Shown: positions 11,126 through 21,889 of the stretch, piece after piece
Position numbering within the stretch: the first letter of the stretch is position 1
Layout of the letters: every line of letters begins with the position of its first letter
NCBI GenBank assembly: GCA_003427395.1
Contig: BFEA01000297.1
Location: forward strand, 524,200 to 585,053
DNA: 60,854 nt
Origin: Chara braunii
Taxonomy: Eukaryota > Streptophyta > Charophyceae > Charales > Characeae
Direction of reading: 5' to 3'
Translations under genes and position numbers: made by a program
The notes under the pieces: model-generated
What the model was told of the DNA's origin: nothing
Database searches by the model: none
What the model saw: only the letters and a program-made list of their open reading frames with translations

Positions 11126-12541
11126 CTTATGGTTGGGGGGAGATGGTAGCTTCTTCTTGACATTAGTGTAAGGCAAGGAGGGGACTATTTGAGGACAGCC
11201 TCATGGTCTGCAACAACGGTTTTCCGCTTTTCCTCATCGGCTTTCTCTTCCCTTGCCATTGCCTTTTCGTAGAGAGTTTGGAATAATGGTTTTGTCCTCC
11301 TCTACGGTTACATCCAGTTGGGCCTTTAAGGCCACGAAAGCTTTTGCATTGCCCATTTCCGCGAGTCCCTCAAGATGGGTGCTCTCACTCTTTCTTCCTT
11401 TTATCTACGGGACTGTACGGGCATCAAAAAATGAACTCAAGACAATAAACAAATTGAAAAAACTCAAAGAAGAGAAGGTAGAACTCCTAGCCGGAGCGAC
11501 ATTACATTTACACTAGAGAGCAACAAAAAACAAAAAGAAAAAAGACAAATTCACATGAGAGGTCTGATCCAGTGACTCAGTCTGATCAGAGTGCATACAA
11601 GGTCCTCTCGAGACCAGTCTGACCAGCTCCGTGATCATATAGGAAATTAGACAACGAGGGACTATATGCAACAATTGAGAATTGAGTGGTGTATAGGGTG
11701 CACGTCAAGCCACGGATGGTGCAACGAAAAGCATGTGAAACGTCTCAGCCAAGATCTCCTCGGCAGTGGGTGTCCTAACCAAAAAGAATAAACTCCGGAT
11801 CCCTAACAGATGTATAAGGGTTCTTCTTGTTTGGGCCCGATCCCACTTGGTCCCCAAGGGTTCCACGTGGGTTGTGATCGAGTCCTAACCAAGAAGAGTC
11901 CCACATGGACCAAGTTTTTGTCTCCATCGTACTGAGAAACGAATTTCAACTTCCTGTAGAACCTACAGACTATAGTCGTTTAGAGATGAAAAGACAAAAC
12001 ACTGTAGAAGGACTCGACATTCAAATCAAGATACTTCATTTCTCCATCCATCAGGGAAGTAGTTCACACACATTCAGTCACACAATCAAGACCACAAAGG
12101 AGTAGGAAAGAAACCCAGAATAACCCCAGCAGGACAATCAATACCATGCACACATACATGGGCATCCCGTAGGTGCACGGCACGCTTGAGTGGCCTGAGC
12201 TTGGGGATGAATTGAACTCACCCCCCTCTCATATGATCCTCCTGACCTCTTTAACGCTACCCCTGCACTAGTGTCCTATCTCCTAGGACGGTCTGACTCC
12301 AACACCAAAGTGCAACGAAGGGTCCCCCGCCAATGCTGAAGAACAAAGTAGCAACTTGCAGTTTGCAGATGCTGAAAGGCTGCTGTCTCTCAAGTTCGCC
12401 AACTTCAGGGCAGCCCTTAAGTTGCCAAGTGTCTCCCTTGAATCAGATTCCAGGTGTGAGTGCGTCTCACTGTCGCCTCGCCCAAGTTGCCGCGTGAAGT
12501 CTCCACGAAATGTCTTGCCACCCCGATCTCTCTCTCAAGCA

Positions 12542-12678
12542 ACCTGGTTAGGTTCAGAGTCGACCCCACACGACCTAACCAGGTGGGGGCAGCTTCTCTT
12601 AGCCACCCTGCCCCTCTTCCCCTACATCCAACCCTAACCCTGGGTGTTTGCCCTCAACCACCTAGGTTAGGGTTAGGG
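12542..12678. other. Hairpin cluster next to the element 1 PBS
   Basis: acctggttaggt (12542-12553) pairs perfectly with 12573-12584. Further on, ccctaaccct (12632-12641) pairs perfectly with agggttaggg (12669-12678). In the minus-sense RNA these lie just after the PBS, where packaging or dimerisation structures are often found. That role is inference. Confidence 0.6.
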
Positions 12679-12712
12679 CAGCAAAGTCAACTCTCAGCAG
12701 CAAGTAGAATCC

Positions 12713-12724
12713 GCTCTGATACCA
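12713..12724 (-). promoter_or_regulatory. Primer binding site, initiator tRNA-Met type (element 1)
   Basis: On the minus strand TGGTATCAGAGC starts one base after the LTR end (TAACA). It is the exact complement of the 3' end of plant initiator tRNA-Met, the commonest plant LTR-element primer. Confidence 0.92.
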
Positions 12725-12725
12725 A

Positions 12726-13980
12726 TGTTATAATCCTGGCCAATTTCGAGATACACATTCATCAGATAGTACAATGCAGTCCACTTGCAAAAAGAAATGA
12801 ATGAACTTGAGAGGAGGGAGAGGGTTAGGAGAAGAAGAAGAAGAAAGAAAGAAGAAGAAGAAGAAAGAAAGAAGAAGAAGATGATGTACACCAGCATAGA
12901 CAAATGAGAAAGCTCTTCTTCTTCGCCAATTACTCTCCTCCTCGTCTTGTCCATTCTTATTCACACAAGAAATAATAGTACAATGTTGAATGGCTGAACC
13001 AGAATCAAAGTCCGAATCCCTCTTCAACTGCAGATATCATTTGAGGTCCGCCATAGCCATGGCCGCCTCCCTCGCTCTTCACTCTCATAGGCCGAGGCCA
13101 CGGCGGACTACTCGGGCCTAGCCCTGATGTCCAATAGAGAACTCAAAGTAGCTGGCTGCTCTAGTTTAGGTCACCATCCCAAGCTCTGCCTCAAAGCTTC
13201 GTGGTGTAGCTCTACCCCCAGTTGGGGCCTTCCTGCTGCAGCGCCCACCAAGGTGGTGAAGATGGCTGTCACCATAGCCAGGTAAGTACCTCTGGCGCTC
13301 CTCGCTAGCCCTGGCCTTCTTCCTCCTCCTTGTCCTTGCTCCTTCCCCAGCAGCACTGCTGAATGGCCGTGAATGCTAGCGCTGCTCCAGCCAGCACTCC
13401 AACCAGTGTGTCGCCAAACTTGCACACCGACAATGAGGCTGGGCTCTTCGCCCGGCCTGGAGATATAGAGGCCTGCTTGCCTCTTGGGCGGTGACTTCCA
13501 GGCGGCTCGGCCTTCCAAGCAACCGGTACCTCCTCCCTTTCGGAGGGAAACATCATTGCAGACTCTGATATTGCCGGTACAGGCCCTAGACTCAGACTGG
13601 TTGGACTGGTACCCGCCTAGACATAGCCGACAGCTACTTGGCCTCTAAAAATGCCACTTCTGTCTTCTTCTGCTCGGCCTCAAGTACTGTGTTGCGGGCC
13701 TCTTCCCCCGCCACTTGAGTGTTTTCCCCACTGCAATCCTCAATGTCACGGCCACAGGTAAGTACCGGCCCTGAGGGCCCAACGAACGAACAAGTGCCCT
13801 TGTGGGTCACACACACACTCAAGCCATCCAGCACTCAGACAGACATGCAGACCAGCAAACGTGCACACACACCGACTTATAGAACTTAGTAGCAAGCGGG
13901 AAACTCAGCAAGGTATTCAGTCCATGGGCTAAACTCAGAAATCAGCTTTGTCTCAGTCCGTGTTTGGTCAGGTGGTCACA
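12726..13980 (-). repeat. 5' LTR of element 1
   Basis: Copy of 3463-4580 with the same TG...CA ends. It contains two extra segments compared with the other LTR. It should contain the promoter in the minus direction; I did not identify a confident TATA box. Confidence 0.88.
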
Positions 13981-13984
13981 CTTC
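13981..13984. other. Right target-site duplication of element 1
   Basis: CTTC, matching 3459-3462. Confidence 0.65.
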
Positions 13985-14159
13985 GATCTTTCCCGAGTCT
14001 GTCTACTTGGTGTGAACTCGACCCTCCCCAACCCCCCAACCCCTTTTCCAAGTTGTGTTGTGTAGCTATGGCAGACATTGTCAATCGGATTGAATGAATA
14101 TGTAACTCAGCTCAGAGTCAGCTGTTCATGGGAAACAGTCATGCTGTGAGGACTGGACT

Positions 14160-14270
14160 TCAGCTCGTCTGCCGATTTCTCAACATCGGTCCGCTGGGAC
14201 CTCCACGTAGAGTTCGAACCAGCTAGATCGGTGTTCGAGTGGCATTCTACCACTAACCGCAAGGGTGCAG
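14160..14270 (-). mobile_element. tRNA-derived SINE-like head (tentative)
   Basis: On the minus strand a tRNA-Gly-like A box (gcggttagtggtagaatgcc, about 14263-14244) is followed about 35 bp later by a B box (ggttcgaactc, ending near 14205). The arrangement is that of an internal Pol III promoter, but the cloverleaf does not close convincingly, so I call it SINE-like and not a tRNA gene. A second B-box-like ggttcgaaccc lies near 14339. Confidence 0.4.
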
Positions 14271-14640
14271 GGGGTAAGCAAAACAAGGCAGGGTGCAGGT
14301 GGTAAGCAAAACAAGGCAGGGTTACAGTGACGGGTGCAGGTTCGAACCCGCTGCCCCACCCCTGCTGCGGCAGCGGGTTTCCAAAATTGCAACTCCCCCT
14401 TACTGTTGTTGCAAACTGCATGCGGGTTTGTTGTCTTGTTCGCGATGGACAACTCCACAAGAAAAACATTATTGTGCCAGACTGCTTCGGCGAACTTACT
14501 GCCTCATCAGGAGATGTAAAGGGCGAGACTGTTGTTAGCGAACAAAGAAAGAGCCCTTGTAGGTGTCAGAAAACAAACGAGGAAAGAGGATGAATACCGG
14601 TCTCACAAACTGCGTATGGGTGTGTATGGGCCTCGCTGCA

Positions 14641-14760
14641 CTACTCTGTGTCCTCTCCACATGCACAAAAGACAAAAAAGGCACTCTGAGTCCTCTCCAC
14701 GTGCACAAAAGACAAAACAGGCACTCTGAGTCCCCTCCACATGCACAAAAGACAAAAAAC
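14641..14760. repeat. 40-bp minisatellite, three copies
   Basis: tcctctccac / tcccctccac recurs at 14651, 14691 and 14731, each followed by a 'tgcacaaaagacaaaa' block. Exact 40-bp spacing. Confidence 0.85.
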
Positions 14761-15008
14761 GATGGCAATGTATTTTTCCATGTTCTAGTGGTGGACTCAG
14801 TCTCATTTTGCACATCTGGAGACTAGTGCAGCAACACCCTATGTGGAGAGTGAAAAAAAGCATCCTAAAAGTGATGGCCCTGAAATGGAGTTTTTTTTAA
14901 CTTTTTTAAACCCTTATTTTATAACGTGTAAGGAAGAAAGGTCAAGTGGGCATTTTATGTTAATTGCTTAGAAGTACCCAAGTACCGTAAATACGTCTTT
15001 TATTATTC

Positions 15009-15248
15009 GTTTCCAGTTTAAACCTTGTTACCCATCACATGTCCAACCGGAAGAAAGAATTGTCTCAGAGGCTCCCTCCACAATATCCCACGCGTTCACT
15101 ACTGTCTTCCCCCCCACCATGACGCACCCTCATTTTGATTGTATCGGACCGGAAACATAGCTCGGATACGTTCATTTTCAGGCTGCCTCTGAGACACTTC
15201 CTTCGTCCGGTTGGACATGTGATGGGGAACAAGAGTAAAACTGGAAAC
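15009..15248. mobile_element. Foldback element with ~65-bp arms
   Basis: 15009-15073 is nearly the reverse complement of 15183-15248 (for example catgtccaaccgg pairs with ccggttggacatg). The spacer, about 15100-15182, is related to the left part of the 489-661 MITE (gtcttccccc, gtatcggaccgg), so one element seems to have inserted into another. No coding capacity. Confidence 0.7.
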
Positions 15249-16105
15249 GGATACTCGTTTCAATTTTGTTGCGACAAAACGTTTGCCGACCGAAGTCCAA
15301 GGAAGAAGTGCTGACTCACTGCTGAGGCAACCAATCTTCAGAAATCTGTGGGCAAGGGATGACAGATACCATGCATGACATGTCATTGACAAGCTGAGAC
15401 AATCGCTGGCTTTTGCAAACTGTGTTTGGACAGAAAGAAATGATTGTGGTAGAGAGCACAAAGGCAACTGGGAGCAAAGGAGAGCCTATTTATATAAAGA
15501 GCCACCCGGAAGCAGAGCGGCACGGTTGCACTCGGTCATTGACTAGCAGAGACGAATGCTGGCTCACATGGGAATGCGTTTGCGCAGTGGGAAAAGAAAT
15601 GGTTGAGGCAGAACTCAATTGCATATCAGAGCCTACGTACACTGCTACTACCCGGAAGCAGAGCAGAACACCAGGAGCAAATTCAGTTCAGAGAGGTTGG
15701 CGAAGTCACGTTGTGTCTATAAGGCACCGCATCTCTCAAGTGGGCAAACTGGCAGGACTCTGTGGAAAACCAGACGCTTCTTCAACGCCGTCGACGATAC
15801 ACGTACTGAAGAACTCGCTGCGAAGACTCGTCGCGAAAGGCACTCGTTGGGAAGGACAGGGTTGCCACTAGGTAATCGGTTGCACCGCCATTGTGGTCCG
15901 GTATCTCGAAGCCCATCGGTCGTGTCGACGTCAGTGGGAAGGCGCAAGGAACCTATATGCTCAGGGACAGGGGGACTTGGAGGAATTCACACAAGCCTAA
16001 ACAGGGGCCGTGACTCCTGGTCCTAGAGCTGGTGATGGGGGACTCGAGTTGGTTTCATGGCCATCGTCCAACCTGTGGATGTCAGGCCTTAGGTCACTCG
16101 TTTTC
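15249..16105. other. Unassigned stretch with a possible TATA box
   Basis: A 'tttatataaagagcc' string near 15489 looks like a TATA element. The block acccggaagcagagc occurs at about 15507 and again at about 15650. Open frames 15413-15871 and 15619-16026 are unrecognised and I do not call them genes. It could be the remnant of another LTR. Confidence 0.35.
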
Positions 16106-16235
16106 TACTCCATTTTTTCCTTCAGGTGCGCCCAGACTCGTCGGACTAGGAACATTTGTACTCCATTTTTTCCTGCAGGTGGGCCCAAACTCATCCGACT
16201 AGGAATGTTTCTACTCCATTTTTTCCTGCGGCTGG
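16106..16235. repeat. 53-bp minisatellite, ~2.5 copies
   Basis: tactccattttttcc recurs at 16106, 16159 and 16212 with 53-bp spacing and a variable gactaggaa spacer. Confidence 0.85.
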
Positions 16236-16566
16236 TGTATGGGAAAGGCACTGGTGGTTTAGACCTCCAGTACCTTTCCCAGCCAAGAAACAAAAAGCCT
16301 GCCGGTTAACATGGAAGGCGGCGCTGGCCTCGTGCGGCAGCTAGATTCATTCCGAATCGTTGGCGCGCAGGGCGCACGGCGAACATATGGGAAAGGTACT
16401 GGCAGGTTAAGTGTGCACTCCCAGATATACGTAGGGTGCGCACATCACTCGTCACTCCCATTCTATCTGTTCGAAATAGAGGTTGTCATTAGGGATGTTG
16501 GCCTCGTAGACATGCAATCAATTAGTGCCATCCCCTACGACCCTTACCCTCATCAATCCTCCCGCC

Positions 16567-16568
<2 letters not shown>

Positions 16569-16650
<82 letters not shown>
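16569..16650. repeat. (GA)n microsatellite
   Basis: Uninterrupted GA run of about 41 units. The poly-RE/ER open frames through it are artefacts. Confidence 0.97.
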
Positions 16651-16652
<2 letters not shown>

Positions 16653-17118
16653 AAAGAGCCCTTTCACATTATTCAGAAGAAACCTGCGGATTCTCCGAAA
16701 GGCCCCTGCCAAGAATTAGCAAGAGTTTCCACGTCAAGAAAAGGGTAGTCGTCGCTAGACTTACAGTAAGACTGTAGCAGGCTAACTATATCTGGTGTAG
16801 CTTCGAGTTCAGGTCGGTGTTTCAGCAGTTATGGGTTACTAACGAACTCGGCATGTGATTTTCAGGGCTTCACTCCACTACTCACCAAATGTGCAAAACT
16901 TGAATGAATCTTCTGCTAGAAACTAGAACCATATGCTGCCATATTCTTTGTCTTCATGGAAGTGCTGACTAGTGGGGCTAGGCCCTTAAGGCCACTGCAC
17001 ATAAGAAAAGGAGAACGAAGAAAAGAGAGAGTCACTGTCGTAGTAGTGGTAAGAAAGCAATAACTTCTAGAACACAGACCTGAATTTGAAGCTAGACTAT
17101 ATATTGCTGGCCTTCTCG

Positions 17119-17121
<3 letters not shown>

Positions 17122-17155
<34 letters not shown>
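17122..17155. repeat. (TG)n microsatellite
   Basis: About 17 TG units. Confidence 0.95.
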
Positions 17156-17156
<1 letters not shown>

Positions 17157-17205
17157 ACGTGCGTGCATGTGGCGGAGGGGGGGGTGCCACCCCCACCCCA
17201 CCAAT

Positions 17206-17253
17206 CGACCAATCAATCAATCAATCAATTAACTAACCAATCAATCAATCAAC

Positions 17254-17287
<34 letters not shown>

Positions 17288-17370
17288 TTCAATCATTCAA
17301 TCATTCAATCAACCAATCAATCAATCAATCACGTTCAGTCACACACACACAATCAATCAATCAATCAATC
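17206..17370. repeat. (AATC)n tetranucleotide array
   Basis: Imperfect AATC repeats with AACC and ATTC variants and a short CA run inside. Confidence 0.93.
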
Positions 17371-17925
17371 AAGTTGAGCCAAATTCAACCACACTTGAAT
17401 GGATGGTAGAAGTTCTCCAGCTTTTCATACCTTTGAAGAACTTCCAGCCATTTTGTTTTTTCACCCACCCGCTCACCACCCCACAAAAAAAAAAAATAGT
17501 TATCTTATATTTTTCGGGGGTCTATGCCTGGATCTCGGTCCCGGAACCCCGAGCGTGATAGGTGGGACCCCTTCCCCTCGACCGTGGGAGGCCATTAGAC
17601 CGCGACCGTGGTTGTCGCCACAATGAGCGCGACCGCTATTCGTAGGTCCGCCCCCGTTCGAAATCCCGTCCTGGCAGGAGGCTGTTGGAACTGTTCCTTG
17701 CGGACATCGAAGTCACCGCTATGTCACTCTTCCGCAAATTTCATTATCGTTTTTCGAAAGAAAAAAACAATAGCACTATTTTTCGTTTTCGTTTCGTTTT
17801 GTTGTATTTGATTATTTTTCCTTTGTACGACTGTTTTGTTTTCACATCTTTCCACCTGCGGAATGGACACCGTCCGTTCAGGCCAATAGCGCCGCAGGAG
17901 AGTCGTGACGGGCCGTCCCTAATGC
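17371..17925. other. No recognisable gene; left flank of element 2
   Basis: A cccgttcgaaatccc string near 17660 resembles a B box, but no matching A box or cloverleaf was found. The stretch ends at the 5' LTR of element 2. Confidence 0.45.
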
Positions 17926-18499
17926 TGTGACGAACCAATTTCCGCACCAAGCGATTTTCTGCGCGGTAGCGACGAGGGGTCCTAAGCTGGGAAGGATGGG
18001 CCAATTACGGGAGATTGGGATCGGTGGGGAATTGCATCGGTGTCCTCGCTTTTTCGTCGTTTTGCGTCGTTTCTCTTTGGATGGCTGGGTTCGGGCCCGG
18101 GTGAGTCCCGGGATGATCGATTGGTTGATTGGCTGTGTGAGTGGCGCGCCGTCGTGTGCGCGAATAATAAATGTTGAAGTCGCTTTTTTTGTTTCGGTTT
18201 TGGACTTTTGGGCGTGGACACCGCCCGTGAATTTTGCTTCGATTTTGAATTTTCTTTTTGAATTCTTTTTCAGATTTTGCCGAGCCCTGATGACTCTCGG
18301 AATTTCGGACTTTTTTTTCGGAGTTTGTGCTTTTTGCTTTTTCGCATTAGATAGGAATTTAGGAATGTTACAATTAGGATTTTCTTTTGCCGCGCGACAC
18401 TTTTTGTCTACGCGCTTCTTCGTGCGGCTGCAACGGAACTCTGATTAGTCGGCGCCCTTAATCGATAATGTAACTGTAATTTTGGGCGGGCGCCATTGT

Positions 18500-19019
18500 A
18501 ACAGAAAAATTTCCACGAGAAATGAGAGTTGAAAAAACATTCCATAAAAAAAAAATCCTTCATATTTATAAATTATCATTCCAATGTTCGTCCAATTTTA
18601 AAATTTTCAGTTTTATTTGATAAGTTCCCGTTTAAAAATGGGTTTTCCCTTCCAACTACATCTATTTGTTCAAGATGGAATGAAAGTCTGGACGAGTTTA
18701 TGAAATGTTTTAATTAAATTTTCATTCGACTACAACAAATATCTTCTAATTTAGATTGGATTAACCTATTTATGACTGAAAATCCTTACTTAGAATGATA
18801 GTCAAATTAAAATATTTCATGAACTCATCCAGACTTTCATTCCATCTCTAGCATGCAGTACAAATAAGAAGGGATACCCTATTCTTGGAATGAAAGTTTG
18901 CAAGTAAGATGAAAAATTTTAAAATTGGAATGATATTTTTTTAAATGGAATGAAAATTTAAAATTTAGATTGTAATTTTACTTTAGAATGATTATTTAAT
19001 TATAAGGAAATTTTCTGTT
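18500..19019. mobile_element. 520-bp foldback MITE, copy 1
   Basis: Absent from the corresponding place in the 3' LTR (about 30658). The ends aacagaaaaatttcc and ggaaattttctgtt form near-perfect inverted repeats. Internally the 'ggaatgaaagtctgg' region (about 18676) has an inverted partner near 18825-18845, so much of the element can fold on itself. AT-rich and non-coding. Confidence 0.75.
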
Positions 19020-19296
19020 CTTGTGCTTCGTCGTTCCCGTTCTTGTTTTCTCTTGCTGTGTCTAGCCAGCCCACGGGCTGCATGGTCGGATCGATGCGTG
19101 GAGAGAGGCTACGTCCCCTATGTCGCGACCCGACCATGCATAGCGCAAACGCTCCCTCCCCTGATCCCCATCTAAGTCCTTGCAAGTCCGCGGTCTTCGC
19201 GCATGCATGCACACTATAAATTACGGTTGCGCGATTAGATAACTCTCTTTACCAGCTACTGGAAGCTCGAGGTAGCGCGATCAGTGAGAGTCAGCT

Positions 19297-19750
19297 CACG
19301 AGCGAAGTAATAGGTGAATTGAAGTGGGAGTCGGCGACCCGACGAGCTGGTGCCGAAGGCGCGGGGTTGATGCGGGTCACGACAGACTGTGGGCGCGGGC
19401 GAACCTGACGGGTGCGGGAGGACTAAGCGGGGTGACGAATTCGTAGGTTGGTGCGTGACGACGGACTGTCCGCATCAGAAAGGGAGAGAAAGCTGAGGTT
19501 GATGGACGTGGATTTGCTGTTTCACGAGCGAAGTAAGAGGTGAATTGAAGTGGGAGCCGGCGACCCGACGAGGTGGTGCCGAACGCGCGGGGTTGATATG
19601 GGCCACGACGGACTGTGGGCGTGGGCGAACCTGACGGCTGCAGGAGGACTAAACGGGGTGACGACTTCGTGGGTTGGTGCGCGGCGACGAACTGTCCGCA
19701 TCGGAGAGGGAGAGAGAGGAAGAGGGAGTTGAGGTTGATGGACGTAGATT
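19297..19750 (+). repeat. 226-bp tandem duplication in U3 of element 2
   Basis: cacgagcgaagtaa starts at 19297 and again at 19523, and the units align along their length. The 3' LTR has a single copy (about 30948-31180). The duplication lies just upstream of the TATA box, so it doubles the presumed enhancer region. Confidence 0.8.
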
Positions 19751-19787
19751 TGTTGTTTCCTTTGTCTTTTCTCCCTCCTTGCTCTTG

Positions 19788-19795
19788 TATATAAG
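19788..19795 (+). promoter_or_regulatory. TATA box in the 5' LTR of element 2
   Basis: TATATAAG in a conserved context (ctcttg before, ttttgatctcg after), present at the same LTR position in the other copy (31215-31222). Confidence 0.65.
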
Positions 19796-19880
19796 TTTTG
19801 ATCTCGATTCAGGGCGATTCGCCCGTTTTTGTTTTCAAAATTTTGTTTTCGGAAACTTGGCTTGGTTTTCTTTCGGCCAC

Positions 19881-20399
19881 AACGGAAAAATTTCCCAAAT
19901 TTAAATAATCATTCTATAGTAAAATTACAATCTAAATTTTAAATTTTCATTCCATCTTAAAAAATGTCATTCCAATTTTAAAATTTTTCGTCTTACTTGC
20001 AAACATTCATTCCAATAATAGGGTATCCCTTTTTATTTGGACTGGATGCTAGAGATGGAATGAAAGTGTGAATGAGTTCATGAAATATTTTAATTGGATT
20101 GTCATTCTAAGTAAGGATTTTCACTCGTAAATAGGTTAATCCAATCTAAATTAGAAGATATTTGTTGGAATAAAATGAAATTTTAATTAAAACATTTCAT
20201 AAACTCGTCCATACTTTCATTCCATCTTGAACAAATAAATGTAGTTGGAAGGGAAAACTCATATTTAGACGGGAATTTATCAAATTAAACAGAAAATTTT
20301 AGAATTTGACGAACATTGGAATGATAATTTATAAATATGAAGATTTTTTTTTTATGGAATGTTTTTTCAACTTTCATTTCTCGTGGGAATTTTTCTGTT
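19881..20399. mobile_element. 520-bp foldback MITE, copy 2 (inverted)
   Basis: Same family as 18500-19019 but in the opposite orientation: its right part (gttttttcaactttcatttc, gtgggaatttttctgtt) is the reverse complement of the left part of copy 1. The empty site is seen in the 3' LTR near 31304. The target duplication appears very short (2-3 bp). Confidence 0.75.
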
Positions 20400-21734
20400 G
20401 CACACTCGTTTCTGCAATTTCGATGTCGGTTAGTATTGTGTGTCAGGATTGAATGAATGGATGAATGAATGTCACATTTATTGCTTTGCCTTGTGCCCGA
20501 TCCTTGCTTTTGCTTGTCGTTTTTGGTACACTCATGAGCATAGTAGGAAAATTCGCATGATTCTCACTGTTGATGTTTGTCCTTTTTGGATGTGCGGTTG
20601 TTGCGGCAATTGTGTGGTAATACCTTGCATATTCCGAAATGATTGCATATGGATCATGGAGTGATTAGATGATCGGATAGTTGTTGGCCAGAAACCAGCG
20701 AACACCTCGTGAGGAAGCATGTAAGCGCGATTTAATTTGCGCATGTACACTCGTCCGCACGCATTGATTCGTAACCACCCACACACGAAAATGGGCTAAC
20801 AATTGCGTGAATATTGATTAGTTGGATGGGTGCAGTGGTCATTCTGCGAAGCGAACATTCTATATAAGCACGTGTAAGTGCGATCCAATTCGCGCAGTCT
20901 ACACGTACTCATACGCGGTGATCACAATCGTCGAATATCGGGACTGACACGAAATTTCTGAACGCCGAGCCCGAAAATTCCCCAGCCAGGCCAACATGCG
21001 CTAAGGAATTTCACGGCTCTACGATGATATAATGACACTCTCCAGGAGCTCCGATTCGTCGTACGACCCGGAGTACTTCACCCTTTGGATTGAGGAGTGC
21101 CTCCGACAAAGGTTCCCCTGCCTAACTGAGAACCGACTGTGTCCTTGGGAGTTCCATTGTGCCACGACCAGTGATCCGCGGTGCCCGGATTTCCCCACTT
21201 CGGACCACACGCACTACTTTATCTCCCCCGGCTTTGTCGTTATCTCAACTAACTTCCCTCCCTTTCATCTTCTTCTCCCGTATCATCAACTCAAGGTCGT
21301 CCCATGGAACGCCATAGCCACATATTGGCCCAACACACCCTGCGGAAATTGCCGACGACGCAGCAATCAGAGAACCCCAGAAACCAGGGGGCCTAACCCG
21401 AACACGCGACGACAGTCGCCACGTGGCTGCCCCCAAAGGCCCGACACGGCAGGATCCCAGCCCTTCCGGGCAGACCTGGCCCTGAACCGACGACCCCAAA
21501 ACAGCCGAAGCGGACGACCTTGAATAACCCGCGCATGACCTCAGCCTTATGATTGGAAGCGGTCCGTCCTCCCAAACCAAATTGCACTCGTGCCACCGAA
21601 AACTCTGCCACAGAAGATCTCAGTTCTGACCTGGGACTCCACCCCCACTTTCCCCAAAAATCCTTGGCACACCCCTTTTCGCACTTCCAGGCCCACATCC
21701 CACTCCGATCGGGAAGTCGCGCTGGGCGTGAGGT
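20400..21734 (+). other. R/U5 part of element 2 LTR
   Basis: No gene. Matches 31305-32308 up to about 21401. Contains open frames such as 21032-21523 that also appear in the partner LTR (31933-32373) simply because the LTRs are copies. Confidence 0.6.
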
Positions 21735-21746
21735 TGGTATCGGAGC
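21735..21746 (+). promoter_or_regulatory. Putative primer binding site of element 2
   Basis: TGGTATCGGAGC differs by one base from the initiator-Met PBS TGGTATCAGAGC and lies 155 bp upstream of the gag start. The position is plausible; the LTR end before it is not canonical. Confidence 0.55.
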
Positions 21747-21889
21747 CCGACACATGGTCGAGTTGTGAGGATTAAACAGCACGATAATTGAGCGATTTGG
21801 CTAACCGAGGGCGACCTCGACCCTGGAATGCGCATAGACGCGACACCGTCATCACTAGAAGCAGATCAGCTAATCGAAGGGCAGCCAAT

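Larger units (their letters stand above)
10081..12712 (-). other. Long untranslated leader of element 1
   Basis: About 2.6 kb between PBS and gag without a supportable gene. It holds two CT-rich microsatellites, two pieces related to the small MITE family (near 10131 and 11040-11152) and several strong inverted repeats close to the PBS. Open frames such as 10564-11163 on the minus strand arise from the microsatellite. Confidence 0.6.
3463..13980 (-). mobile_element. Element 1: complete but defective Ty3/gypsy LTR retrotransposon
   Basis: Read on the minus strand the order is 5' LTR (13980-12726), initiator-Met PBS (12724-12713), long leader, gag with CCHC knuckle, protease, RT, RNase H, integrase, polypurine tract (4593-4581) and 3' LTR (4580-3463). 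RT and RNase H before integrase is the Ty3/gypsy order. LTR ends are TG...CA and a short target duplication flanks the element. Every coding segment is broken by stops or frameshifts, and the first 100 bp of the two LTRs differ at roughly five positions by eye, so it is an old, non-autonomous copy. About 10.5 kb, partly inflated by microsatellites and a MITE-like piece in the leader. Confidence 0.9.
17926..21734 (+). repeat. 5' LTR of element 2, with two nested MITEs
   Basis: Homologous to 30085-32308 over its first part (matching gaps at the two MITE insertions). The right limit is inferred from the PBS at 21735, because the 3' LTR is truncated at the point equivalent to about 21401, so 21401-21734 could instead be leader. 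No canonical CA is seen directly before the PBS. It carries a TATA box at 19788 and a 226-bp tandem duplication upstream of it that the 3' LTR lacks. Confidence 0.75.

Noticed and set aside
12630-12678. Telomere-like repeats (aaccctaaccct / ggttagggttaggg)
   Set aside because: Only two units each way within a retroelement leader; reads better as a hairpin than as telomeric DNA.
15413-16026. Host gene near a TATA-like string
   Set aside because: Overlapping short frames without recognisable domain or splice structure; evidence too weak.
17640-17690. tRNA gene suggested by gttcgaaatcccg
   Set aside because: No A box at correct spacing and no acceptor stem pairing found.
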